Below, one piece after another: positions 14,920 to 22,740 of a stretch of DNA of 27,769 nucleotides (its first letter is position 1; each line of letters begins with the position of its first letter). Under the pieces are notes generated by a model that saw only the letters and a list, made by a program, of their open reading frames with translations, ran no database searches and was not told the DNA's origin. The stretch is from positions 1 to 27,769 of the forward strand of contig CAUZSN010000028.1 in the NCBI GenBank assembly GCA_963582345.1. The letters run 5' to 3'. The position numbers and the translations under genes were made by a program. This stretch comes from CAUZSN01 sp963582345 (GTDB lineage: Bacteria > Planctomycetota > Planctomycetia > Planctomycetales > Planctomycetaceae).

Positions 14920-15765
14920 CTAGCTGCTGGCGCTTCGGTAACCCTTGAGTGACCAGACAAATATCGTACGCGAGATCGCAAGTCCGGCAATTGCCGCTGC
15001 CGGGGCGATAATGGGCAGCCAGGTCTCATCGAATGGTTTCGCGAAAGGTTTTGACAATAGTATTCGCGCTGGAACAGTCACGACCAACAATATTGGGATC
15101 ACGTACGAAAACGAGAATTGCAGGACGTCGCCAGTTGCCCAGCTTCCGCTACCGGCTGGGCTTCCGTAAATACTGCGCGGATAACGTGCGAAAATCGTCA
15201 AGTAGAACCAGAAATCATACAAGCCTGTATTTCGCCCAAACCAAATACTTGTGCTGGCCAGTGCGATCATCAGGCTATAGAAGAAGGTCACACCCGTGGA
15301 CAGGTAAATGCAGTACAGAATGGCATTCGAGAGCGAGATCGGTTCTCCAATACGGTACAACGAAAACGCGAGCAACGAACCAGCCAGAAAAATTTGGTTC
15401 AGCATCGCGAGGTCCATCTTTTCAAAAGAGATCAAAAACTGTGTGTCAATAGGCTTCAGTAGCGCAAAGTCCAAGTTGCCGGTTCGGATCAGTTCACTGA
15501 AGTTGGCGCAGTTCGGCATAAAAAATGACTCGACGACCGTATTAATCAACATGGCGGTCGCCATGAAGCCGAAGTATTGCTCCCTGGTCCATTCGTTGAT
15601 GGTAGGTACGTTGCGATAGATGATCTCGAATAGCGTCAATTGCGCTACAAACCAGAATGCCCGAGTCAAGATGGTAAGGATGAAGTTGCCGCGAAAGGTC
15701 ATTTCGCGAACTAACGAATTGCGGAAGAAAGTCAGCCAGACACGACTATAGTGTGGACGGGACAT
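14920..15765 (-). CDS. ABC-2 type transporter permease (ABC-2 family, DUF990-like)
   Basis: A 281-residue membrane protein related to the ABC-2 family permeases (PF06182-like). About six hydrophobic segments are seen. The N-terminal block FFRNSLVREMTFRGNFILTI is typical of the group, as is SELIRTGNLDFALLKPIDTQF before the third helix and FARYPRSIYGSPAGS in the periplasmic loop before helix five. These permeases pair with an ABC ATPase and usually a second similar permease; neither is visible nearby, so the rest of the exporter is outside the window or elsewhere. The ATG at 15765 has no strong ribosome site. It begins 52 bases after the purM stop on the same strand and may be transcribed with it. 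Substrate unknown. Confidence 0.85.
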   Translation of the reverse strand: MSRPHYSRVWLTFFRNSLVREMTFRGNFILTILTRAFWFVAQLTLFEIIYRNVPTINEWTREQYFGFMATAMLINTVVESFFMPNCANFSELIRTGNLDFALLKPIDTQFLISFEKMDLAMLNQIFLAGSLLAFSLYRIGEPISLSNAILYCIYLSTGVTFFYSLMIALASTSIWFGRNTGLYDFWFYLTIFARYPRSIYGSPAGSGSWATGDVLQFSFSYVIPILLVVTVPARILLSKPFAKPFDETWLPIIAPAAAIAGLAISRTIFVWSLKGYRSASS

Positions 15766-15817
15766 GGGAGCTTTGTGGTTTACGATCGTTGATATGCGAT
15801 TTTGTCGTCCGTTGGAA

Positions 15818-16885
15818 TCAATGTGAGATTGCCACGCCTCGTTCGCCTTGGTTCACTTCACCGATGACCCATGAATGGATGCGGTGTTGTGCCAGTTGTC
15901 GCTGAATGCTTTCGGCAAAATACGGGTTCACGATCAGCGTGAATCCGATACCCATATTGAAGACGTGGAACATCTCGCTGTTTTCGATATTCCCCAAGGA
16001 TTTCAACCACAAAAAGATTGGTGGCATCGGCCACGAACGGCCATCGATTTTTACACGGCAGTTGTCGGGTAATATGCGTTCGACATTGTCCTTCAGCCCT
16101 CCGCCGGAGATATGGGCTATCCCACGAATAACGGATTTGGCTCGATAATGGCCCAGAATTTCGGACAATGCCCGGGCGTAGATCTGAGTCGGTTCCAATA
16201 AGGCTTCGGCCACGGATTGTTTCAACTCGGGGATGTAGTCATCGAGGGTCAGTCCAGCGATGTCGAAGACAACCTTGCGGATCAGGCTGTAGCCGTTGGA
16301 ATGAAAGCCACTGGATGCCAATCCCAGCACGACGTCTCCCGGGCGAATCGTTTTTCTACCGTCGATCAGCTTTTTCCGCTCGACAACCCCGACACAAAAC
16401 CCGGCCATATCAAAGTCGCCGGGAGCGTATAAGTCCGGCATGATAGCAGTTTCGCCCCCAAGCAAGGCTGCGTCGCATTGAATACATCCTTCGCTGATGC
16501 CGGATACTAATTCAGCGATCAACGTAGGGTTGTCTTGTGCCAAGGAAATGTAATCCAGAAAAAACAACGCCTCGGCGCCGATGCACAGACAATCATTCAC
16601 ACACATAGCGACCAGGTCGATTCCGACCGTGTCATACTTGTCCGCCATTATGGCGACTTTGATTTTTGTTCCGACTCCATCCGCGCCGGCAACAAGTATC
16701 GGATCGCGGTAGTTACGGGCGAAAAGTCTGCTGTTGTAATCCAGACGAAACAGCCCCGCAAATCCCCCGGGGAGTTGCATCACGCGTGGAGTTTGCGTGC
16801 GCCGCAGAAGCTTCGGCAGCTTTTGCATCGCTTGCGTGTACAAATCCAAATCGACACCGGCGGATTTGTAGGTTAACTGTGTCAT
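15818..16885 (-). CDS. purM: Phosphoribosylformylglycinamidine cyclo-ligase (AIR synthetase)
   Basis: PurM closes the imidazole ring of purine biosynthesis, converting FGAM to AIR with ATP in the cytoplasm. The protein is 355 residues, the normal length. Conserved elements are TYKSAGVDLD at the N-terminus, ILVAGADGVGTKIKVA, IDLVAMCVNDCLCIGAEALFFLDY, the AALLGGETAIMPDLY region with ATP/Mg-binding residues, VLGLASSGFHSNGYSL and AHISGGGLKDNVERILP near the C-terminus. The ATG at 16885 gives the family-typical start MTQLTYKSAGVD; an in-frame GTG at 16900 is possible but less likely. No other pur gene is adjacent. The ABC-2 permease gene follows on the same strand. Confidence 0.96.
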   Translation of the reverse strand: MTQLTYKSAGVDLDLYTQAMQKLPKLLRRTQTPRVMQLPGGFAGLFRLDYNSRLFARNYRDPILVAGADGVGTKIKVAIMADKYDTVGIDLVAMCVNDCLCIGAEALFFLDYISLAQDNPTLIAELVSGISEGCIQCDAALLGGETAIMPDLYAPGDFDMAGFCVGVVERKKLIDGRKTIRPGDVVLGLASSGFHSNGYSLIRKVVFDIAGLTLDDYIPELKQSVAEALLEPTQIYARALSEILGHYRAKSVIRGIAHISGGGLKDNVERILPDNCRVKIDGRSWPMPPIFLWLKSLGNIENSEMFHVFNMGIGFTLIVNPYFAESIQRQLAQHRIHSWVIGEVNQGERGVAISH

Positions 16886-16956
16886 AAGGTCATGATACAC
16901 GCAAACAATCGGAAATTCACTGGCAGGGCGTGAGCTTGCAGAGCGAATCTCTACAA

Positions 16957-17003
16957 CGAAAAGCCGCCGGTCATCTTACCGATTTGGCCAAGACGTTCGG
17001 CGG
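16957..17003 (-). terminator. Rho-independent terminator of glnA
   Basis: On the minus strand, 25 bases after the glnA stop, CCGCCG (17003-16998) pairs with CGGCGG (16969-16964). A further inner stem (CGTCTT with AAGATG, one G-U pair) sits behind a 2x2 internal loop, and the stem is followed by CTTTTCG. This makes a long, GC-capped hairpin with a short U-tract. Confidence 0.55.
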
Positions 17004-17027
17004 ACAAACATCTGCATTCACAAAGTG

Positions 17028-18440
17028 TTAGCAGTTGTAATATAGATCAAACTCATAGGGGTGCGGTCTTAGACGCAGTTGATCTAGTTCCTCCTCGCGT
17101 TTCCAAGTCAGCCAAGTTTCGATCAAGTCGTCCGTAAAGACGTCGCCTTTCGTAAGAAACTCGTTGTCGCCTTCTAATGCTTGCAGCGCTTCTTCCAGCG
17201 ATGCAGGAGTCGTGTTGGTCTCGGACAGCTCTTCTGCCGTCATGTCGTAGATGTCCCGATCCAACGGATCGCCTGGATCAATTTTGTTCTGGATGCCATC
17301 GATCATTGCCATCATCATGGCAGTGAACGTCAGGTATCCGTTACACGATGGATCAGGGCAACGGAATTCGGCCCGTTTCGCCTTCGGGCTAGGCGAATAC
17401 ATGGGGATGCGGACTGCCGCTGAACGATTTCGCTGCGACATCGCGAGTGTCACTGGGGCTTCGAAACCTGGAACCAATCGGTGATAAGAATTGGCCGTCG
17501 GCGCCGCAAAGGCCAGGATCGCTCGGCCGTGTTTCAACAGTCCACCAATCGCATGCAAGCCGGTGTTGCTCATTCCGGCGTATCCGTCTCCGGCAAACAG
17601 TGGCTCGCCTTCCTTCCACAGCGACATATGAATGTGCATGCCCGAGCCGTTGTCGTCAAAGATAGGCTTGGGCATGAAAGTAACCGAGCGACCGTGCTTT
17701 CTGGCAACGTTCTTGACAACGTACTTGTACCACAGAAATTGATCGGCCATTTGCATCAGCGGCGCAAATTTCAAGTCGATCTCTGCCTGGCCGGCCGTGC
17801 CGACTTCGTGGTGATGTGCTTCGACCACGATGCCTATCTTGCGCATCTCGTTAGCCATTTCGGAACGCATGTCGTGGAAGGTGTCAATTGGGGCGACGGG
17901 AAAGTAGCCGCTTTTATAGCCTGGCTTGTGACCCAAGTTTGGTTCTTCCGGTCGCCCTGTGTTCCAGGCGCCCTCAACAGAGTCGATCTGGTACATGGCG
18001 CCGCGTTGCGACGATTCGTAGCGGATTTCGTCGAAAATGAAGAATTCGGGCTCGGGTCCGACATGGCAGGTGTCGCCGATCCCGGTCTGCTGCAAGTAAG
18101 CAAGTCCCTTTTTCGCCACGTTGCGAGGGTCTTTCGAGTAACTCTCTTTGGTGATCGGATCGACAATGTTTGCAAGCACACTGATCGTCGGCTCCGCAAA
18201 GAACGGGTCGAGAACCGTCGTGTCTGCGTCCGGAACGGCTAGCATGTCCGATGCCTCGATCCCTTGCCAGCCGCGGATGGACGAACCGTCGAAGCCAAGT
18301 CCGTTTTCAAACGTCCCCTCGTCTAATGTATCGATCGGGTACGAACAATGCTGCCAAATTCCCAACAGGTCGCAGAACTTCAGGTCGACCATTTCGGCTC
18401 TGTTTTCTTTCGCGGTGTCGAAGAATTCCTTCGGAGTCAT
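17028..18440 (-). CDS. glnA: Glutamine synthetase type I
   Basis: GlnA makes glutamine from glutamate, ammonia and ATP and is the main entry for nitrogen. At 470 residues it matches type I enzymes. Visible signatures: GFDGSSIRGW, EPEFFIFDE, the catalytic HHHEVGTAGQAEIDL region, GSGMHIHMSL, SYHRLVPGFEAPV and RNRSAAVRIP. The loop PLDRDIYDMTAEE at residues about 392-404 keeps Tyr398 in the position of the adenylylation tyrosine of beta-subtype GSI, so covalent regulation by GlnE is possible (inference). The ATG at 18440 follows AAGGAG. It seems monocistronic, with a terminator just downstream; no glnB or ntrBC gene is adjacent. No clear sigma-54 element was found in its upstream region. Confidence 0.97.
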   Translation of the reverse strand: MTPKEFFDTAKENRAEMVDLKFCDLLGIWQHCSYPIDTLDEGTFENGLGFDGSSIRGWQGIEASDMLAVPDADTTVLDPFFAEPTISVLANIVDPITKESYSKDPRNVAKKGLAYLQQTGIGDTCHVGPEPEFFIFDEIRYESSQRGAMYQIDSVEGAWNTGRPEEPNLGHKPGYKSGYFPVAPIDTFHDMRSEMANEMRKIGIVVEAHHHEVGTAGQAEIDLKFAPLMQMADQFLWYKYVVKNVARKHGRSVTFMPKPIFDDNGSGMHIHMSLWKEGEPLFAGDGYAGMSNTGLHAIGGLLKHGRAILAFAAPTANSYHRLVPGFEAPVTLAMSQRNRSAAVRIPMYSPSPKAKRAEFRCPDPSCNGYLTFTAMMMAMIDGIQNKIDPGDPLDRDIYDMTAEELSETNTTPASLEEALQALEGDNEFLTKGDVFTDDLIETWLTWKREEELDQLRLRPHPYEFDLYYNC

Positions 18441-19198
18441 CGTTTTCCCTGCTCCTTTGTTTCATTCAGTTGAGATATCATCAAGCGTGATTTCGGCAGA
18501 GACAATTTACGCTTCCTGACCGGGACACATAGAATAATGAGCGATTCTCGCATGAACGCGGGTTACGATTCGGCGGGTTTTGCGTGCACGAAGATCAGGC
18601 GGCATTGCACAACGATCAAGCGAAGCTATTGGGCGTGCCGCAGTGATTAGGCGATTTTCTAGTTGGTTGCCGGCCGAAGTCATCATGAGTTACCAAGTCA
18701 GTGGCATACGTAAACCGCATACCATGCAAATAAAGTTTCGAACAGCATAATCATCCGTTGCAGAGTATTCCACACACACGGGATTGCATTCTGAACTTCT
18801 GAGATGTTTCAACAGAAGATTAGCGGGAAAAAATCCAGCGGGATACCTCCATTTGTTGGCGATCAACATTGTTGTCCACACGTCCACAACTGCCGCTTTC
18901 GGGATGTCCGAGAACCCAGGGGTGCCATATTGACAGGTAATTTTTAGTGCCAATATGGCAGAATCTCAGTAAAATCACGTAGAAAGCAGTTTGTCAATTG
19001 ATCAACTTTTCGTTTTGCGAAGTGTGTTCACGATTCGAGGCCGTAGCCTGGGGTCGGTGGCATCAAATGGAGAAAATTGTCCATAGTTCTTGCGGTTTGG
19101 AATCCGATGGATGTTGATACACTTTCGAGCTGCGCATCTTGCGCTTTGCGTAATCAATTTCTTCGGCCTTGCGCCTTTGATTGTGAGTAATTACGTCG
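18441..19198. other. Long intergenic region between divergent genes
   Basis: 758 bases without a supported gene, between glnA and the membrane-protein gene, so both promoters should be here. The clearest structure is the inverted repeat at 18923-18960. A minus-strand frame of 87 codons (18690-18953) starts at a TTG inside that repeat and was not accepted as a gene. Confidence 0.4.
18923..18960. repeat. 10-bp inverted repeat flanking a TTGACA
   Basis: TGCCATATTG (18923-18932) and CAATATGGCA (18951-18960) are perfect inverted arms separated by 18 bp. A TTGACA lies at 18930-18935 within the structure, but no good -10 follows at 16-18 bp. The form suggests a large operator or the stem of a transcript. 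It lies about 240 bp before the next plus-strand gene. Confidence 0.5.
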
Positions 19199-20299
19199 AT
19201 GGCAATTCGCTTCGCCGGTTCTCGATCTTTGGATGAACGTCGTCGCAGACGATTGGCACGTGAGTTGGACGATGTGCTCCAGACGGCGATCGGTCCCAAG
19301 ACCACACAAATTTGCATGGGTGATGATGCCAAAGACTACGGACGGGCATCATCAAAAGTAACACTTCCACTTCAAAATGTCATATTGCAAAGGATCTGGA
19401 AGCATTGGGTCATCGGGCTATTAGGGCTGACCCTCGTCGTGGGAATCCTGGTGGGTGGATTCTATGAGTCACAAGGCGCTTTGGCTGCCGGCCCTGGATT
19501 CTCATGGTTGTTTGCGTTCTCGACTGCACGCCTTGCCACGTTTTTCAGCACCGCGTTTTTGTTAGTTTCGTGCCAATTGGCCCTGTTAATCTGGTGGATG
19601 AGGTCAAGAAGTAAACACGATTTTTCAGGACAATATCGTGTGTGGGTGTGGACTACGGTGATTTGGTTCGCATTCGCATGCTCGGTGGCGACCGACGGGC
19701 ATTTGGCGGTCAGCCAAACGATACTCTGGCTGTGTGATTTGAGACTTTGGAATTTCGAGACGCTTTGTTGGCTGGTACCGGCTACGATTGTAGGAACTGT
19801 CTTGTTATGGGCCATGTACCGAGATATGCGGAGTTGCCGTTCCAGTGTCACGATGCTTTTTTTGGCAGCTTTCTTGTATCTGCTGTCGGCGGTGTCGGCT
19901 CTGGAACTATTAGTCATGTCGAACGGCCACTGGAACGTCCTATTCCGAGTGGGAACGGGTGTGAGTGGACACCTGGCTCTGTTGATGAGCATGCTTCTGC
20001 ACGCGAGATACGTCATCTATGAATCTGCTGAGCCGCCGGAACCACGACCAAGTCGGTTGATTGCCAGTTTTCACAGATTGTGGCAGCCAAAATCTCAGTT
20101 GATGCCTAGCGATGGGATTACTAAATTGAATATCGATTCTGAGTCGGCAATTGAACGAAAGAACCTTTCGCGTGTCGATCTACCAATCGACAAATCCCAG
20201 TTGAAGGGTCTCAGCAAACGTGATCGTCAGAGACTACGCAAACAATGGCGCGAGCAACAACGTGCCAGCCATGAGCCGCAGGAATCAACGAGCCACTAA
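19199..20299 (+). CDS. Conserved planctomycete-type multi-pass membrane protein, function unknown
   Basis: A 366-residue protein with no recognised domain. Residues 1-65 are polar and start with a basic stretch (RSLDERRRRRLARELDD). Seven or so hydrophobic segments follow between about 70 and 275, including WVIGLLGLTLVVGILVGGFY, FFSTAFLLVSCQLALLIWW and LLMSMLLHARYVIY. Next to the second segment is the motif GPGFSWLFAFSTARLATFFS. The C-terminal 90 residues are polar and end in a strongly basic helix (LSKRDRQRLRKQWREQQR). The combination of a multi-pass core and SK-R-rich tail is, from memory, conserved in planctomycetes. The ATG at 19199 has only a weak upstream GTGAG. It is transcribed alone or with the small frame just downstream, up to the terminator at 20530. 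Confidence 0.7.
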   Translation: MAIRFAGSRSLDERRRRRLARELDDVLQTAIGPKTTQICMGDDAKDYGRASSKVTLPLQNVILQRIWKHWVIGLLGLTLVVGILVGGFYESQGALAAGPGFSWLFAFSTARLATFFSTAFLLVSCQLALLIWWMRSRSKHDFSGQYRVWVWTTVIWFAFACSVATDGHLAVSQTILWLCDLRLWNFETLCWLVPATIVGTVLLWAMYRDMRSCRSSVTMLFLAAFLYLLSAVSALELLVMSNGHWNVLFRVGTGVSGHLALLMSMLLHARYVIYESAEPPEPRPSRLIASFHRLWQPKSQLMPSDGITKLNIDSESAIERKNLSRVDLPIDKSQLKGLSKRDRQRLRKQWREQQRASHEPQESTSH

Positions 20300-20515
20300 T
20301 TGACGGCCATAGTGAAGGGTGCTCCAGAAAGCAGGGCACTCGACTGTCGCACTAGCGGCCACAAGTGTCAGTTTCTTCGCATCAATTCAGGTAAGGATTC
20401 GCGATGTTCCAGGACCAATCCGAGTAAAGACGGAATGGACGTTTTGACGTTGCAAGTTGCAGAAGATTACTACGATGAAGTGGCTGTAGTCAAAATACTC
20501 AAGTCGATGGAATAG
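20300..20515 (+). CDS. Doubtful small open frame before a terminator
   Basis: A 71-codon frame directly follows the previous stop and would start at TTG (20300), GTG (20312) or ATG (20435); none has a ribosome binding site. The last 27 residues (MDVLTLQVAEDYYDEVAV and onward) look protein-like, the rest does not. Its stop codon lies 15 bases before a good terminator, which is the only positional support. It may equally be untranslated 3' sequence. Confidence 0.2.
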   Translation: MTAIVKGAPESRALDCRTSGHKCQFLRINSGKDSRCSRTNPSKDGMDVLTLQVAEDYYDEVAVVKILKSME

Positions 20516-20529
20516 CCGTCTTTCGTGAC

Positions 20530-20558
20530 GCTTAGCCGGTGCGGGCTAGGCTTTGTTT
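20530..20558 (+). terminator. Rho-independent terminator of the 19199-20299 transcript
   Basis: GCTTAGCC (20530-20537) pairs with GGCTAGGC (20544-20551), eight base pairs including one G-U, with a 6-base loop, followed by TTTGTTT. It ends plus-strand transcription between the membrane-protein gene and the convergent SecA-like gene. Confidence 0.65.
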
Positions 20559-20564
20559 CATAAC

Positions 20565-22529
20565 TCAATTCTCCGTCAGCTCCAGGCACGGATCCAGTCC
20601 CATTCGTCGGTAGATTTGTGTGCGATGTTTTTCATATTTGAGCAGGTCTTTGCGTTGCTTGTAATGCATTTTTTCCAGGAAACGCTGAGTCCTTCTAAAG
20701 AAACGTGCCCATCGTAACGGCAACTCTCCATTTTCTTTGGGACGTGCTTGCCGCCGGAGTCGTTCCAGGACTTTCGGTTCGAGGCAACGTAGCAGTTCAT
20801 CTTCAAGTGACAGAAAGAACTGGAACGTACCCGGGTCGCCCTGTCGGGCGGTACGTCCAACGAGTTGCCGGTCAATGCGGGCCGAGCTGTGCATTTCGGT
20901 GGCAATGACGTGCAAGCCACCGGCGCTGCACAACTGGTCGGTCAGTCGAATGTCGGTTCCACGTCCGGCCATGTTGGTGGCGACGGTGACCTTTCCGGAC
21001 TCGCCTGCCTTCTCGACGATTTGCGATTCCTGTTCGTGGTGCCGGGCGTTTAAGATTTTGTGCGAGATGCCGCGCTGGGTTAATAATTTGCTCAACGCCT
21101 CGGAAGCATCGACAGACGGCGTGCCGACCAGGACAGCACGATTCAAATTCAGTAAACGTTCAATCTCTTCGACGATTGTCCGTCGTTTGGCTTCCATGTT
21201 GGTAAAGATGCGAGTTGGCCAGCCGAGGCGAATGCAGGGCTGATGGGTCGGGATCGGCGAGACCGTCAGGCCGTAGGTCCTGCGGATTTCGCGAGAGGCT
21301 TGAACTGCGGTACCCGTCATTCCAGACAGATAGGTGTAATGTCGAAACAAGCTTTGTATGGTGATTCTCGCTGCTTCGCCCGATGCCGCCGTGATCGGGA
21401 CCAACTCTTTCGCCTCGATCGATTGATGTAATCCGTTCTGCCATTTTCGGCCTTCCATAATGCGACCCGTCGATTCGTCGACAATTCGAATCTCGTCGTC
21501 GACCACCACATAGTCGCGATCGCGAAGAAAGCCATATCGAGCCGTTAATGCTTGCTCAACGTGTTTGTAAATCCGCTCCGTGTCGATCGAATCGATCAAA
21601 TTCGGCTTGGCCAGCAACAACACTTTCCGGCAGCCCGGATCAGTCAGATAAGCCGACCGGCGATTTGGCTCATAGCTGAAATCGGTATTCGCTTCCAAAT
21701 GATTGATGGCCCGATGACACCAACGAAACAGGCTGACGGTGCCGGCATCGTTGGGCTGAGTTAGTCCAATGATTAAAGGTGTCCGAGCTTCGTCGATCAA
21801 AATGCTGTCGACTTCGTCAATCAAGGCGAAGTGGTGACCTCGCTGCACTGGCGCCTCATCGCTGGAGAACCCATCGCGCAGCATCGGGTCCCGGTGCGAG
21901 TTGTTTCCAAAAAGTCCACGCTGACTTTGTCCTTGGCCGGCAATTCCCGTCCGCAATCGGTCGCGCAGGAAGTCGAAGCCCATTTCCTTGGCAGTGCCGT
22001 ACGTGATATCCTGTGCGTAAGCGTGACGGCGTTCTTTGGTTTCCGTCGGAGTCAGAATGCAGCCGACCGTTAGTCCGAGTTGCTGGTAGACGGGGCGCAT
22101 CATTTCGGCATCGCGTTTCGCGAGGTAGTCGTTGACTGTAATGACGTGGGTACCCAATCCGAGCAGTGCTCGCAGAAATGCCGGCAACACTGCAGTCAGT
22201 GTTTTTCCCTCTCCAGTCTGCATTTCAGCGACAGCCCCTTCGAATAACGCAATACCACCCATGATTTGTACAGGATAGGGCTCGAGTCCTATCGTCCGCT
22301 TAGACGCTGAGACAACCAAGGCGTATGCTTCCGGCAACAAGCGTTTCAAGGGGACTCCAGTTTTGGCGTGCCAGCGGATCTCCCCTGCTCGTTTCCGCAG
22401 ATCGGCGTCGCTAAACGATGCCAACACGTCCACGCGTGCGACAATGCGTTTTGTCTGAGCCCGGTAGCGTGAAAGCCTCGCCTGTGTGGGACGACCGGCT
22501 GCTCGTGCCCAGTGAATTAATAGCCCCAC
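20565..22529 (-). CDS. Short SecA-like preprotein translocase ATPase, lacking the C-terminal domains
   Basis: A SecA paralogue of 654 residues, far shorter than the usual 830 to 1,000. The two motor domains are intact: Walker A MQTGEGKT (106-113, counted from the TTG at 22538), TVNDYLAKRD, DEVDSILIDEARTPLI (241-256), MTGTA (407-411), NMAGRGTDIRL and a GRTARQGDPG arginine-finger region near 561. The peptide-crosslinking domain lies about 260-355, ending in VDESTGRIMEGRKW. After FLSLEDELL only a short helical segment remains: the helical wing, most of the helical scaffold and the zinc tail are absent. About 30 residues are inserted before DEVDS (196-235). GTG 22529 is preferred, with AGAAGG upstream. 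It closes a minus-strand block with hisC and envelope genes, so a dedicated export role is inferred. It is unlikely to be the housekeeping SecA. Confidence 0.88.
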   Translation of the reverse strand: MGLLIHWARAAGRPTQARLSRYRAQTKRIVARVDVLASFSDADLRKRAGEIRWHAKTGVPLKRLLPEAYALVVSASKRTIGLEPYPVQIMGGIALFEGAVAEMQTGEGKTLTAVLPAFLRALLGLGTHVITVNDYLAKRDAEMMRPVYQQLGLTVGCILTPTETKERRHAYAQDITYGTAKEMGFDFLRDRLRTGIAGQGQSQRGLFGNNSHRDPMLRDGFSSDEAPVQRGHHFALIDEVDSILIDEARTPLIIGLTQPNDAGTVSLFRWCHRAINHLEANTDFSYEPNRRSAYLTDPGCRKVLLLAKPNLIDSIDTERIYKHVEQALTARYGFLRDRDYVVVDDEIRIVDESTGRIMEGRKWQNGLHQSIEAKELVPITAASGEAARITIQSLFRHYTYLSGMTGTAVQASREIRRTYGLTVSPIPTHQPCIRLGWPTRIFTNMEAKRRTIVEEIERLLNLNRAVLVGTPSVDASEALSKLLTQRGISHKILNARHHEQESQIVEKAGESGKVTVATNMAGRGTDIRLTDQLCSAGGLHVIATEMHSSARIDRQLVGRTARQGDPGTFQFFLSLEDELLRCLEPKVLERLRRQARPKENGELPLRWARFFRRTQRFLEKMHYKQRKDLLKYEKHRTQIYRRMGLDPCLELTEN

Positions 22530-22717
22530 TCTAAACAACCTTCTTGTCCCCTGTTTCGATTGTGGCCGTCGCGCTCCACGAAATGAAGCCTTATTTTGTA
22601 AAGCGAGATGACGATTTTGGGTGCGAATTCATTCGACCTACGGCAATACAGCTGGATGTCGAAACGATCCAGAGGCTGGTCGGTCAGTATTTCGCCGTTC
22701 GGTGTCGAATAAATCAC
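22517..22717 (-). CDS. Possible 66-residue protein between hisC and the SecA-like gene
   Basis: An open frame from a GTG at 22717 (GGAAAATTT just upstream) to a TAA at 22517. It begins 23 bases after the hisC stop and overlaps the preferred SecA-like start by 13 bases, so it neatly fills the gap and would allow translational coupling. The product (IYSTPNGEILTDQPLDRF, then IQLYCRRSNEFAPKIVISLY) is balanced in composition and protein-like, with no signal peptide or membrane segment. No family is recognised. Support is positional and compositional only. Confidence 0.4.
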   Translation of the reverse strand: MIYSTPNGEILTDQPLDRFDIQLYCRRSNEFAPKIVISLYKIRLHFVERDGHNRNRGQEGCLEWGY

Positions 22718-22740
22718 AAATTTTCCGGAATCTCTTCAAT

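Noticed and set aside
17481..18242. Plus-strand frame of 253 codons opposite glnA
   Set aside because: It lies entirely antisense to the highly conserved glnA coding sequence, its product resembles nothing known, and long antisense frames opposite conserved genes are common.
18441..18700. Search for a sigma-54 promoter upstream of glnA
   Set aside because: No minus-strand GG-N10-GC element with a reasonable -24 box was found by eye.
18690..18953. Minus-strand frame of 87 codons upstream of glnA
   Set aside because: It starts at TTG inside an inverted repeat, has no ribosome binding site and no recognisable features.
19254..19270. TTGGCACG followed by TTGGA, reminiscent of a sigma-54 -24 box
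   Set aside because: The GG-N10-GC spacing is not met and it lies inside a coding sequence.
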